Assembly (NCBI RefSeq): GCF_036226465.1
Contig: NZ_CP108476.1
Span: forward strand, 6,882,001 to 6,946,000
Length of the DNA stretch: 64,000 nt
Direction of reading: 5' to 3'
From: Kitasatospora sp. NBC_01250
Lineage (GTDB): Bacteria; Actinomycetota; Actinomycetes; Streptomycetales; Streptomycetaceae
Shown here: piece after piece, positions 25,734 through 34,199 of the stretch
Numbering within the stretch: position 1 is the first letter of the stretch
How the letters are laid out: every line of letters starts with the position of its first letter
Notes under the pieces: generated by a model
The model's database searches: none
Seen by the model: the letters and a program-made list of their open reading frames with translations, nothing else
What the model was told of the DNA's origin: nothing
Position numbers and translations under genes: made by a program

Positions 25734-26192
25734 TCAGGCCCCGGTCGGGATGCCCTCGTCCGGGCGGACCAGCTTGAGCGGCAGGTGCGAGTTGACCTGG
25801 GCGATCCCCGGCAGCCCGCAGAGCACCTCGGTGTGGAAGCGCTCGTAGGCGGCCAGGTCGGCCACGGCGACCCGGAGCAGGTAGTCCGGGTCGCCGAACA
25901 ACCGGTGCGCCTCCACCACCTCGGGCAGCGCCGCCACCTGCCGCTCGAACTCGGTGACCGTCGGCTTGTCCTCCTGGCGCATCACCACGGTCACGAAGGC
26001 CTGGAGGCCGAGGCCGAGCGAGGCTCCGTCCAGCAGTGCGCGGTAGCCGCGGATCACCCCGTCCTGCTCCAGCTGGCGCACCCGGCGCAGGCAGGGTGAG
26101 GGGGTCAGCCCCACCCGATCGGCCAGCTCGGCGTTGCTGAGACGCCCGTCCTGCTGGAGTTCGCGCAAGATTCTGCGGTCGATGCGGTCCAT
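25734..26192 (-). CDS. Lrp/AsnC-family transcriptional regulator
   Basis: A 152-residue regulator with an N-terminal HTH (DRIDRRILRELQQDGRLSNA, ELADRVGLTPSPCLRRV) and a C-terminal RAM/ACT-like ligand domain. Lrp/AsnC proteins bind amino acids and regulate their metabolism or export. It lies 86 bp from, and divergent to, a LysE-type exporter, the classic arrangement of an amino-acid-responsive regulator controlling export. The ATG at 26192 has AGGA nearby. Which amino acid is sensed is unknown. Confidence 0.93.
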   Translation of the reverse strand: MDRIDRRILRELQQDGRLSNAELADRVGLTPSPCLRRVRQLEQDGVIRGYRALLDGASLGLGLQAFVTVVMRQEDKPTVTEFERQVAALPEVVEAHRLFGDPDYLLRVAVADLAAYERFHTEVLCGLPGIAQVNSHLPLKLVRPDEGIPTGA

Positions 26193-26246
26193 GGCGCACT
26201 ATCCTGCCATGCTCGCCGGTGGAGCCGCATGAACGGGGCATCGGCT

Positions 26247-26267
26247 GCTAGCGCCACTCCGCTAGCG
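26247..26267. promoter_or_regulatory. Direct GCTAGCG repeats in the Lrp/LysE divergent promoter
   Basis: Two copies of GCTAGCG (26247-26253 and 26261-26267), 14 bp apart, lie in the 86-bp divergent space; the second overlaps TAGCGT, a possible -10 box for the exporter. They are candidate Lrp sites. Confidence 0.45.
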
Positions 26268-26278
26268 TCGCCCCCATC

Positions 26279-26905
26279 ATGGACACGCACCTGCTCCTGC
26301 TCTTCCTCGGCGTCGACCTGCTGCTGGTCTGCACCCCCGGTCCCGACTGGCTCTACGTGGTCGCCCGCAGCCTCGGCCAGGGCCGCCGCACCGGTCTGAC
26401 CGCGGTCGCCGGCATCTGCGCCGGCTACGCCGTGCACACCCTGCTCGCGGCTGCCGGCCTGGCCGCCGCGCTGCGCGCGATACCCGCGGCGCTGCCCGCG
26501 CTGCGCTACGTCGGCGCCGCCTACCTGGTGCTGATCGCGGTCAACATGCTGCGTGCCGCCCGCCGCGGCACCCCCGCCCTGGCCGCCTCCGCCGCCGGCC
26601 GCTCGACCGCCGCCGTGCTGCGGCAGAGCCTGCTGACCGCACTGCTCAACCCCAAGGGCCTGCTGCTCTACCTCTCCCTCATCCCGCAGTTCATCTCCCC
26701 GCACGCCGCGCTGCCGATCGGCGGCCAGGTGGCCGTGCTCGGCGCCTTCAACATCCTGGCCTGCGCGGGCATATACGGCGCGGTGGCACTGCTCGCCGGC
26801 CGCGCCGGCGGCTCGCTGGCAGGCTCCGAACAGGGCGCCCGCCGCGTCTCCACCGCCTCGGCCGTCCTGCTGCTCGCCGTGGCCGCGGTGACCGCCACGA
26901 CGTAG
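26279..26905 (+). CDS. LysE/RhtB-family amino-acid exporter
   Basis: A 208-residue membrane protein with five to six hydrophobic helices. The N-terminal LLLLFLGVDLLLVCTPGPDW matches the family's PGP motif, and LNPKGLLLYLSLIPQF (about 122-137) is the second LysE/RhtB signature. It exports amino acids by proton exchange across the cytoplasmic membrane. The ATG at 26279 starts only 10 nt after a possible -10 box, so the mRNA may be nearly leaderless. Control by the divergent Lrp protein is likely. Confidence 0.92.
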   Translation: MDTHLLLLFLGVDLLLVCTPGPDWLYVVARSLGQGRRTGLTAVAGICAGYAVHTLLAAAGLAAALRAIPAALPALRYVGAAYLVLIAVNMLRAARRGTPALAASAAGRSTAAVLRQSLLTALLNPKGLLLYLSLIPQFISPHAALPIGGQVAVLGAFNILACAGIYGAVALLAGRAGGSLAGSEQGARRVSTASAVLLLAVAAVTATT

Positions 26906-26924
26906 GGCTTGCCGGACAAGCCCT
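26904..26924 (+). terminator. Hairpin at the LysE gene end
   Basis: AGGGCTTG and CAAGCCCT form an 8-bp perfect stem with a CCGGA loop that begins within the stop codon. Confidence 0.6.
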
Positions 26925-27000
26925 GGCAACCTGGTCAAGTCCCGGTGCTTCCAGGCGGATTACTGGTCGGGCGGTCCGTGTCCTGACAGACTCTGCTCGC

Positions 27001-28671
27001 GTGGACACCAGTACCTACCGGATGGTCGTCACCAGCGGACTCGACCACCTCGGCAGCTGCGCCGTCGCCGACGAGCGGCTGCGCGGCTGGCTGGGCGAGG
27101 CCGGCTACGACACCGGCGCCGCGGCGGACGGGCCCGGGCGGGTCCGCCTCGCGCCGGGGGCCTGGCTGGACGCCGATGCCGAGGCCGACCGCACCGGCGC
27201 GTACACCCGTTGGCGCCTGCGGGAGAGCGGTCCCGAGGGGCTGCGGCAGACCACGCTGCTGGTCCGGGCCAGGCCAGGGGCGGCCACGCCCCGGGTGTGC
27301 CTGACGGCCGAGCAGCTGCCCGCCGCGCCCGGTGCCCGTCCCGGCTGGTCCGAGGCGCCGACGCTGGTTGGCCCGCTGCTGGCGGGGTTGGCGGCCCGCG
27401 ACGGCCGGGTGGCGGTCACCGCGGGGCCGCGCCCGCTCGGGCCGGCGGACCTCGACCGGTTGCTGGCCGAACTGCGCGACCCGGAGCGGCGGTTGCCGAT
27501 CGTGCTGCTCGCCACCGCGCCCCCGGCGGCCGAGGCGCTGACCCGCCACCTGCCGGGCCTGGCGGTCTGCTACCTGCTGACCCCCGAGGCCCGGGCCGCC
27601 GTCAACCAGGCGCTCGCCCACCACCAGGTGCCCAGCGGCGGAGCCCGCAGCTACCTGCCCGGCGTCGAGCCGGACCAGGCGGCCGACGGGTTCCGGCACC
27701 CCGCAATGCCGCGCCCCGGACTCGGCGAGGACCTGGAGCGGGTCGGCCGCCTGCTGGCCCGGCTGCCCAGGCGGCTGGCCGCCCGTGCCCCGCTGCCCGC
27801 CGAGCTGGCCACCGTCCCCGCGCTGCACGGCCGCCCGCAGCCGCCCGCCGTCGCGAGCCGGGCCGAGCTGGAGCGGCTGCGCGAGGAGAACGCGCTGCTG
27901 AACGGGCTGCTGGAGGAGGCCGGCCACGAGGAGAGCGCGCGGCGCGGGGAGATCGGCGAGCTGCGCCAGGAGCTGCGCGCCCAGGAGGAGCACGCCTTCG
28001 AGCTGAGCGTCGAGCTCGCCGAGCAGGCCGAGGAGCTGCGGCGCACCAGCGCCCAGCTGCGCGACCTGCGGCGCGGGCCGGCCGATCCGCACCAGGCCGA
28101 TCCGCACCAGGCCCGCCCGGCCCCGTGCGCCCACCCGGCCCCGTACGCCGACCCCGCCCCGCACCCCGCGCACGGCAACCCGGGCGGCTTCGCGGCGCTG
28201 CTGGAGCGGATCGCCGAACTGTCCGAGCTGCGCTTCACCGGCAGCCGCCGGATCACCGTGGAGCTGGACGCCCAGGTGCTCGGCCCGCACTGGGCCGCCA
28301 CCGCCTGGGACGCGCTGCTGGCCCTGCAGGACTACGCGCGGGCCCGCCGCGAGGGGGCGCCGGTGCGCGACTTCCTGCACTGGTGCCGGGAGACCCCGGC
28401 GGGCGGCCACCGGTTCCCGCCCGGCAAGGTGGTGCGCGACGAGTCGCCGCAGACCGCCGGGCGCCGCAGCTGGCGCCGGCAGCGCACCTTCCCGGTGCCG
28501 GTGGCGGTGGACCCGAGCGGCGCCGCCTTCATGGGCGCCCACCTGCGGATCGGCGCGGGCAACAGCAAGGCGCCGCGGCTGCACTTCCTGGACGACAGCC
28601 CGCACGGCGGCCGGATCTACCTCGGCTACCTCGGCCCGCACCTCGCCAACACGCTCAGCGCCGGGATCTGA
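27001..28671 (+). CDS. Large unclassified coiled-coil protein
   Basis: A 556-residue soluble protein in no family I recognise. The N-terminal 215 residues look like an alpha/beta domain (RVAVTAGPRPLGPADLDRLL, RLPIVLLATAPPA). Residues 285-358 are a Leu-heptad coiled coil (ELERLREENALLNGLLEEA). A Pro/His/Ala linker at 360-390 includes a perfect 15-bp tandem duplication in the DNA (28081-28110). The last 165 residues form a compact domain with conserved-looking HWCRETP, FMGAHLRIG and GGRIYLGYLGPHL. The GTG at 27001 has no clear ribosome site. It is flanked by a terminator and a convergent TetR gene, so it stands alone. The layout recalls sensor/effector proteins, but no function is proposed. Confidence 0.78.
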   Translation: MDTSTYRMVVTSGLDHLGSCAVADERLRGWLGEAGYDTGAAADGPGRVRLAPGAWLDADAEADRTGAYTRWRLRESGPEGLRQTTLLVRARPGAATPRVCLTAEQLPAAPGARPGWSEAPTLVGPLLAGLAARDGRVAVTAGPRPLGPADLDRLLAELRDPERRLPIVLLATAPPAAEALTRHLPGLAVCYLLTPEARAAVNQALAHHQVPSGGARSYLPGVEPDQAADGFRHPAMPRPGLGEDLERVGRLLARLPRRLAARAPLPAELATVPALHGRPQPPAVASRAELERLREENALLNGLLEEAGHEESARRGEIGELRQELRAQEEHAFELSVELAEQAEELRRTSAQLRDLRRGPADPHQADPHQARPAPCAHPAPYADPAPHPAHGNPGGFAALLERIAELSELRFTGSRRITVELDAQVLGPHWAATAWDALLALQDYARARREGAPVRDFLHWCRETPAGGHRFPPGKVVRDESPQTAGRRSWRRQRTFPVPVAVDPSGAAFMGAHLRIGAGNSKAPRLHFLDDSPHGGRIYLGYLGPHLANTLSAGI

Positions 28672-28687
28672 GGACCTGGGCGGCGGG

Positions 28688-29305
28688 TCAGTCGAGCCGA
28701 GCGCCCAGCATCCGCAGCACCAGGTCGCCGTAGCGGGTGCCCAGCTCCTCGGGGCTCTCGCTGCTGCGCTCGTTGTACCAGCGGGCGACGTCGATGCCGA
28801 GCGAGGTGACGGCGCGGGCCGCGGTGCGGGTCTCGACGACGCTGAAGTGGCCGGCCGCCACGCCCTCCTCGATCAGCTGCTTGACCGACTCCTCGATCCG
28901 CCGGCGCAGCTCGGCGACCTCGGCGAAGTCCGCCTCGGGCAGCGCGCGCAGCTCGTAGTTGACGATCCGGCCCACCGTGTGGCCGCGCGCGTGCCAGGCG
29001 GTGAACTCCTCGACCAGCTGCCGCATCCGGGAGCGCGGGTCGCCCTCGCCCGCCACCGCCTGCTCCACCAGGGCCAGGGTGGCCGCGTGTCCGTGCCGGC
29101 TGATCTCGGCGAGCAGCGCGGCCTTGGAGGGGTAGTGGATGTAGAGCGCGGCCGGGCTCATCCCGGCGGCGGTGGCGATGTCGCGGGTGGTGGTGGCGTG
29201 GAAGCCGCGGGAAGCGAAGGAGTCGACGGCGGCGAGCAGCAGTCGGCGCGCGGCCTCGGGGCGCTCCCCGGGCCACAGCTCGGCCAGGTGCTGCGCGGTG
29301 GTCAT
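28688..29305 (-). CDS. TetR-family regulator of the acyl-CoA catabolic genes
   Basis: A 205-residue TetR protein. The HTH spans about 20-65 (AARRLLLAAVDSFASRGFHA, TTRDIATAAGMSPAALYIHY) and the rest is a helical ligand-binding domain. It is divergent from an SDR-SDR-quinone reductase operon whose promoter carries a palindrome. The same palindrome occurs in the promoter of the kinase/acyl-CoA-dehydrogenase operon 7 kb away. It is thus the likely repressor of both, released by an acyl-CoA-type ligand; ligand and binding are inferred. Start at 29305 (GAGG 9 nt upstream) or the ATG three codons earlier (29314). Confidence 0.9.
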   Translation of the reverse strand: MTTAQHLAELWPGERPEAARRLLLAAVDSFASRGFHATTTRDIATAAGMSPAALYIHYPSKAALLAEISRHGHAATLALVEQAVAGEGDPRSRMRQLVEEFTAWHARGHTVGRIVNYELRALPEADFAEVAELRRRIEESVKQLIEEGVAAGHFSVVETRTAARAVTSLGIDVARWYNERSSESPEELGTRYGDLVLRMLGARLD

Positions 29306-29352
29306 GGGCGACATCCTCGCACGGGCGGCGCGCTGTTCCCGGCGCCGGAGTG

Positions 29353-29395
29353 TTGACAGTGTGCCCCGGGGCCCAGATGCTAAGCAAGCGCTTAG
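29353..29395 (+). promoter_or_regulatory. Promoter and TetR-type operator of the SDR operon
   Basis: TTGACA (29353-29358), 17 bp, GATGCT (29376-29381). The 16-bp palindrome CTAAGCAAGCGCTTAG (29380-29395) begins inside the -10 box and covers the transcription start. The geometry and 18-bp core are repeated at 36402-36447. Confidence 0.85.
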
Positions 29396-29414
29396 TTACT
29401 AGTTGAGGACGGCC

Positions 29415-30170
29415 ATGACGCTTTCGTTCAAGGGACAGGTGGCCGTGGTCACCGGTGCGAGCCGGGGCATCGGCCTGGCAATCGCGCGCGAGCTCGTCGC
29501 CCACGGGGCCCGGGTCTGCATCACCGCCCGCAACCCCGAGCCGCTCGCCGAGGCGGTCAAGGACCTCGGCGGTCCCGAGCACGCCATCGCGGTGGCCGGC
29601 AAGGCGGACGACCCCGAGCACCAGCAGGCCACGGTGGACCAGGTGATGGCGGCCTTCGGCCGGCTCGACCTGCTGGTCAACAACACCGGGATCAATCCGA
29701 TCTTCGGCCCGGTGCTGGAGACCGATCCGGCCGCCGCCGCCAAGATCCTGGCCGTCAACGTGCTCGCACCGCTCGCCTGGACCAGGCTCGCCCACCGGGC
29801 CTGGATGGGCGAGCACGGCGGCGCGGTGGTCAACGTCTCCTCCATCGCGGGCCTGCGCACCTCGCCGGGCATCGGGATGTACGGGGTCAGCAAGGCCGCG
29901 CTCTCCCGGCTCACCATGGAGCTGGCCGGCGAACTCGGACCGGACATCCGGGTCAACGCGGTGGCGCCCGCCGTGGTCAAGACGAAGTTCGCCGAGGCGC
30001 TGTTCAGCGGGCGCGAGGAGGAGGCGGCGGCGCCCTACCCGCTCAAGCGGCTCGGCGTGCCGCAGGACGTGGCGGGTGCGGTGGCCTTCCTGCTCTCCGA
30101 GGACGCGGCCTGGATCACCGGGCAGACCCTGGTGCTGGACGGCGGCGTGACCCTGGGCGGCGGGCTGTGA
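29415..30170 (+). CDS. SDR oxidoreductase 1 (FabG-like)
   Basis: A 251-residue short-chain dehydrogenase with TGASRGIG (15-22), NNTGIN, catalytic S/Y/K (SSIAGL, YGVSKAAL) and the C-terminal closing WITGQTLVLDGG typical of FabG-like 3-oxoacyl reductases. Probably oxidises or reduces a 3-hydroxy/oxo acyl substrate in the cytosol. The ATG at 29415 has GAGGA 5 nt upstream. It is the first gene of a three-gene operon; its stop overlaps the next GTG by 4 bp. Likely repressed by the divergent TetR through the operator over its promoter. Confidence 0.9.
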   Translation: MTLSFKGQVAVVTGASRGIGLAIARELVAHGARVCITARNPEPLAEAVKDLGGPEHAIAVAGKADDPEHQQATVDQVMAAFGRLDLLVNNTGINPIFGPVLETDPAAAAKILAVNVLAPLAWTRLAHRAWMGEHGGAVVNVSSIAGLRTSPGIGMYGVSKAALSRLTMELAGELGPDIRVNAVAPAVVKTKFAEALFSGREEEAAAPYPLKRLGVPQDVAGAVAFLLSEDAAWITGQTLVLDGGVTLGGGL

Positions 30171-30961
30171 CGGCGCGGCCCGGTGGCCCGCTGAGCGGCC
30201 GGCGCTGCGTGGTGACCGGCGCCGGGCGCGGGATCGGCGCGGCGCTGGCCGAGGCCTTCGTGGCCGAGGGGGCCCAGGTGGTGGTCAACGACCTGGACGC
30301 CGAGGCGGCCCGGGCGACCGCCGCCCGGCTGGGCGCGGTGGCCGTGCCCGGCGACGCGGCGAGCCGCGAGGGCGTGGCGGCGCTGATCACGGCGGCCCGC
30401 GCCGAGCTCGGCGGCATCGACGTGTACTGCGCGAACGCCGGGGTCGGCACCAGCGGGGGCGCGGACGCGCCCGAGTCCGCCTGGAGCGCGGCCTGGGAGG
30501 TCAACGTGATGGCCCACGTCCGGGCCGCCGAGCTGCTGCTGCCCGAGTGGCTGGAGCGCGGCGAGGGCCGCTTCCTCGCCACCGTCTCGGCCGCCGGCCT
30601 GCTCACCATGCTCGGCTCGGCGCCCTACTCGGTCAGCAAGCACGCCGCGCTCGCCTTCGCCGAGTGGCTCTCCGCCACCTACCGGCACCGCGGCGTGCGG
30701 GTGCACGCGCTCTGTCCGCAGGGCGTGCGCACCAAGATCCTCGAGGAGGCGGGCGCGGTGGGCGAGGCGCTGATGGGCGCCACCGCCCTGGAGCCCGCGG
30801 CGGTGGCCCAGGACGTGCTGCGGGCGATCGCCGAGGAGCGGTTCCTGATCCTGCCGCACCCCGAGGTGGCCGCCTACTACGCCAACCGCGCCACCGATCC
30901 GGACGGCTGGCTGGGCGCGATGAACCACCTGCAGCGCAAGATCGTGGAGGGGCAGGCATGA
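30167..30961 (+). CDS. SDR oxidoreductase 2
   Basis: A 264-residue short-chain dehydrogenase. TGAGRGIGAAL binds the nucleotide, CANAGVGT replaces the usual NNAG, and YSVSKHAALAF carries the catalytic Tyr/Lys. It is distinct from its upstream neighbour and closer to the classical SDRs of lipid and steroid metabolism. GTG start at 30167 overlapping the previous stop; its own stop overlaps the ATG of the quinone-reductase-like gene. All three are thus one translationally coupled unit. Substrate unknown. Confidence 0.88.
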   Translation: MTARPGGPLSGRRCVVTGAGRGIGAALAEAFVAEGAQVVVNDLDAEAARATAARLGAVAVPGDAASREGVAALITAARAELGGIDVYCANAGVGTSGGADAPESAWSAAWEVNVMAHVRAAELLLPEWLERGEGRFLATVSAAGLLTMLGSAPYSVSKHAALAFAEWLSATYRHRGVRVHALCPQGVRTKILEEAGAVGEALMGATALEPAAVAQDVLRAIAEERFLILPHPEVAAYYANRATDPDGWLGAMNHLQRKIVEGQA

Positions 30962-31914
30962 GGGCGTGGCAGGTGGGCGAGTTGGGGCTGCCGCGCGAGG
31001 TGATGCGGCTGGTCGAGGACGCGCCGGTGCCCGTCCCGGGTGAGCACCAGGTGCTGGTGAAGGTGCGGGCGGCGGCGGTCAACTTCCCGGATGCGCTGAT
31101 GTGCCTGGGGATGTACCAGGTGAAGCCGCCGCTGCCGTTCACCCCGGGCGTCGAGCTCTGCGGCGAACTGCCCTCCGGCGAGCTGGTGATCGGCAATCCG
31201 GTGGCCGGCACGGGCGCGTTCGCCGAGTACGCGCTGCTGGACGAGCGCGCGCTCTTCGCGGCACCCGCGGCGCTGGACGAGGCGCAGGCCGCCGCGCTGC
31301 ACATCGGCTACCAGACGGCCTGGTTCGCGCTGCACCGCCGGGCCGCGCTGCGGGCGGGGGAGACCCTGCTGGTGCACGCGGCGGCCGGTGGCGTCGGCAG
31401 CGCGGCCGTGCAGCTGGGCAGGGCGGCCGGGGCCCGGGTGATCGGCGTGGTCGGTGGTGCCGAGAAGGCCGCCGTGGCCAAGGAGTTGGGCTGCGACCTG
31501 GTCGTCGACCGGACGGCCGAGGACTTCGTGGCCGCCGTCAAGGAGGCCACCGGCGGGCGCGGCGCGGACGTGGTCTTCGACCCGGTGGGCGGCGACGCCT
31601 ACACCGGCTCGACCCGGTGCGTCGCCTTCGAGGGCCGCATCGTGGTGGTCGGCTTCGCCAGCGGCAGCATCCCGACGCCCGCGCTCGGGCACCCGCTGGT
31701 GAAGAACTACTCGGTGCTCGGGCTGCACTGGGGCCTCTACGCCACCAAGGACCCGGCGGCGGTGCGGGCCGCCCACCAGGAGCTGACCGAGCTGGCGCAG
31801 GCCGGCCTGGTGCGCCCGCTGGTGAGCGAGCGGCTGGCCTTCGAGCAGGCGGCGGACGGCGTGCAGCGGGTCGCCGAGGGACGGACCACCGGGCGCGTGG
31901 TGATCCTGGTCTGA
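30958..31914 (+). CDS. Zinc-independent medium-chain reductase, NADPH:quinone oxidoreductase-like
   Basis: A 318-residue MDR-superfamily protein with an N-terminal GroES-like fold (VKVRAAAVNFPDALMCLG), the nucleotide motif HAAAGGVGSAAVQLG near 140 and no zinc-ligand cysteines, as in quinone oxidoreductases and 2-enoyl reductases. It reduces activated double bonds or quinones with NADPH. Last gene of the SDR operon; the 4-bp overlap with SDR 2 and the shared operator place it in the same acyl/lipid catabolic programme. A strong hairpin follows. Confidence 0.9.
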   Translation: MRAWQVGELGLPREVMRLVEDAPVPVPGEHQVLVKVRAAAVNFPDALMCLGMYQVKPPLPFTPGVELCGELPSGELVIGNPVAGTGAFAEYALLDERALFAAPAALDEAQAAALHIGYQTAWFALHRRAALRAGETLLVHAAAGGVGSAAVQLGRAAGARVIGVVGGAEKAAVAKELGCDLVVDRTAEDFVAAVKEATGGRGADVVFDPVGGDAYTGSTRCVAFEGRIVVVGFASGSIPTPALGHPLVKNYSVLGLHWGLYATKDPAAVRAAHQELTELAQAGLVRPLVSERLAFEQAADGVQRVAEGRTTGRVVILV

Positions 31915-31933
31915 AGACCGGCGATGGACCGTC

Positions 31934-31964
31934 GATGCCCCGGGGAGCAGCTCCCCGGGGCATC
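31934..31964. terminator. Terminator between the two catabolic operons
   Basis: GATGCCCCGGGGAGC and its exact complement surround a single base, giving about 14 bp of stem with a short loop. It lies between the convergent quinone-reductase and acyl-CoA-dehydrogenase genes and can serve both. Confidence 0.85.
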
Positions 31965-31992
31965 GCCGTGCTCACCGTGCTCAACGCACGTG

Positions 31993-33021
31993 TCAGCCAG
32001 GCAGGTCCGCCAGCTCGGCCAGCCTGGCGCGGTGGTGGCCCGGCGTGCCGAGCGCCAGTTGGTCGGCCTTGGCCCGCTTGAGGTAGAGGTGGGCCGGGTG
32101 CTCCCAGGTCATCCCGATCCCGCCGTGCAGCTGGATGCACTCCTCGGCGGCCCGCACCGCGACCGTGCCGCAGTGCGAGGCGGCCACCGCGACCAGCAGC
32201 GGCGCGTCCGCCGCCCCGCTCGCCAGCGCGTCGGCTGCCGCCCGGGCGGCGGCGCGGGCGCCGACCACCTCCAGCCAGAGGTCCGCCAGACGGTGCTTGA
32301 GCGCCTGGAACGAGCCCAGCGGGCGGTTGAACTGCCGCCGCTCGCGCAGGTATGCGACCGTGCTGCTCAGGCACCACTCGGCGATCCCCAGCTGCTCGGA
32401 GGCGAGCAGCCCGGCCCCGGTGAGCAGCGCCCGCTCCAGCACCGTCGGGTCCTCGGTGACCAACTCGCCCGGGGCGTCGTCGAGGACGACGTCCGCCAGC
32501 GGCCGGGTCAGGTCCAGTGAGGTGCGCGGCACGACGGTGAAGCCGCGCTCCACCACCCACAGCGATCCGCCCGCCGCCGGCACCACCAGCAGGTCGGCGG
32601 TGAGCGCGTCGGCCACCGAGGTGACCCGCCCGGTCAGCCGGCCGCCCGTCGCCCGCACGCTCGGTGCCCCGCCCGAGAACGGCACCACCAAGGTCCCGGT
32701 CCGCTCGCCCGAGGCCAGTCGCCCGTCCTCGGCGCCGAGCGCCGCCGTCGCCAGCACCGCGCTGCCCAGGAACGCCGTGGGCGCCACCGAGCGACCCAAC
32801 TCCTCCATCACCACAGCGACTTCGCGCAGCGAGCCGCCGGCCTGCGGATCCTGCAGCCCGGCCGCGCCCAGCTCCACCGCCAACGCCCGCCACAGCGCCG
32901 GGTCGTAGCCCTGGCCGGCCGAGACCCGGGCCAGCACCGCCTCGGCCGGGCTGCGGTCGTGCAGCAGGTCGCGCACGCTGGCCCGCAGCTCCTCCTCGAT
33001 CTCCGAGTACAGCAGGTTCAC
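31993..33021 (-). CDS. Acyl-CoA dehydrogenase, smaller partner subunit
   Basis: A 342-residue member of the ACAD fold, shorter than usual (about 380). The N-terminal helical part (EEELRASVRDLLHDRSPAEA) and a Thr/Val-rich middle domain are present but reduced, and the C-terminal helical domain has RRQFNRPLGSFQALKHRLAD and HGGIGMTWEHP with the probable catalytic Glu. In actinobacteria, adjacent overlapping short and long ACAD genes usually encode alpha2beta2 heterotetramers. The GTG overlaps the stop of the preceding ACAD by 4 bp, strongly supporting a complex. Substrate unknown. Last gene of the operon. Confidence 0.87.
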   Translation of the reverse strand: MNLLYSEIEEELRASVRDLLHDRSPAEAVLARVSAGQGYDPALWRALAVELGAAGLQDPQAGGSLREVAVVMEELGRSVAPTAFLGSAVLATAALGAEDGRLASGERTGTLVVPFSGGAPSVRATGGRLTGRVTSVADALTADLLVVPAAGGSLWVVERGFTVVPRTSLDLTRPLADVVLDDAPGELVTEDPTVLERALLTGAGLLASEQLGIAEWCLSSTVAYLRERRQFNRPLGSFQALKHRLADLWLEVVGARAAARAAADALASGAADAPLLVAVAASHCGTVAVRAAEECIQLHGGIGMTWEHPAHLYLKRAKADQLALGTPGHHRARLAELADLPG

Positions 33022-34199
33022 CGGGACAGCTCCTTCCACGGGACGTCCTTGTCGGTGCGCGGCTCGGGCGGCAGGCCGAGCACCCGCTCGGCGATGATGG
33101 TGCGCAGGATCTCGCTGGTCCCGCCCTCGATCGAGTTGCCCTTGGCCCGCAGGTAGCGGTAGCCGGCCTCGCGGCCGTTGAAGTCCACGAGTTCGGGGCG
33201 GCGCAGCGTCCAGTCGTCGTAGCCCAGGCCCTCCTCGCCGAGCAGTTCGACCTCGAAGGCGGTCAATTGCTGGGCCAGCCGGGCGAAGCCGAGCTTGCCG
33301 CCGGCGCCCTCGGGCCCGGGCTGGCCGGCCGCCAGCTGCTGGCGCAGCCGCTCGCCGGTCAGCCGGAGCACCTCGGCGTCCACCCAGTGCTGCAGCAGCC
33401 GCTGGTGCAGCTCGGCGGTGCGCAACTCGGGCCGCTCGCGCCAGGTTTCGGCGACGATGCCGATCAGGCCGCCCTCCCGCGGGGTGCGCTGGCCGCCGAT
33501 CGCCACCCGTTCGTTGTTCAGCGTGGTCGTGGCCACTCGCCAGCCCTCGCCGACGGCGCCGAGCCGGTCGGTGTCGGGGATCCGCACGTCGGTCAGGAAG
33601 ACCTCGTTGAACTCCGCCTCGCCGGTGATCTGCCGCAGCGGGCGGACCTCCACACCGGGGTCGGTCATGTCGCAGACGAAGTAGGTGATGCCCTGGTGCT
33701 TGGGCACCGCCGGATCGGTGCGGGCGATCAGGATCGCCCAGCGCGCGGTGTGCGCGGAGGAGGTCCACACCTTCTGGCCGTTGACCAGCCAGCTGCCGTC
33801 GGCGTCGGGCACCGCGCGGGTGGCCAGCGCGGCCAGGTCGGAGCCGGCGCCGGGCTCGCTGAAGAGCTGGCACCAGACCTCCTCGCCGGTCCACAGCGGC
33901 CGCAGCCAGCGGTGCTGCTGCTCGGCGGTGCCGTAGCGCAGGATGGTGGGCGCCGCCATGCCCAGGCCGATGCCGATCCGGCGCGGGTCGTTGTCCGGCG
34001 CACCGGCGGCGGCCAGCTCGGCGTCCACCACGGCCTGCGACGCGCGCGGCGCGCCGAGGCCGCCCAGCCCGACGGGGAAGTGGACCCAGGCGAGGCCGGC
34101 ATCGAACCGTGCGCGCAGGAAGTCGAGCCGGTCGACCTCCTGCGGCGGGTAGGCGGCCAGCAACTCCTGGACCCGCGCCCGCAGATCGTCCTCGCTCAC
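33018..34199 (-). CDS. Acyl-CoA dehydrogenase, larger partner subunit
   Basis: A 393-residue FAD-dependent acyl-CoA dehydrogenase. CQLFSEPGAGSDLA and NGQKVWTSSAH are the FAD/substrate-domain motifs, and KGNSIEGGTSEILRTIIAER is the C-terminal signature. The middle part resembles FadE proteins of sterol or long-chain degradation. It shares GTGA/TCA overlaps with both neighbours: its start overlaps the stop of the ACAD10/11-type enzyme and its stop overlaps the small subunit. It probably forms a heteromer with the latter and introduces an alpha-beta double bond in an acyl-CoA. Confidence 0.9.
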   Translation of the reverse strand: MSEDDLRARVQELLAAYPPQEVDRLDFLRARFDAGLAWVHFPVGLGGLGAPRASQAVVDAELAAAGAPDNDPRRIGIGLGMAAPTILRYGTAEQQHRWLRPLWTGEEVWCQLFSEPGAGSDLAALATRAVPDADGSWLVNGQKVWTSSAHTARWAILIARTDPAVPKHQGITYFVCDMTDPGVEVRPLRQITGEAEFNEVFLTDVRIPDTDRLGAVGEGWRVATTTLNNERVAIGGQRTPREGGLIGIVAETWRERPELRTAELHQRLLQHWVDAEVLRLTGERLRQQLAAGQPGPEGAGGKLGFARLAQQLTAFEVELLGEEGLGYDDWTLRRPELVDFNGREAGYRYLRAKGNSIEGGTSEILRTIIAERVLGLPPEPRTDKDVPWKELSR

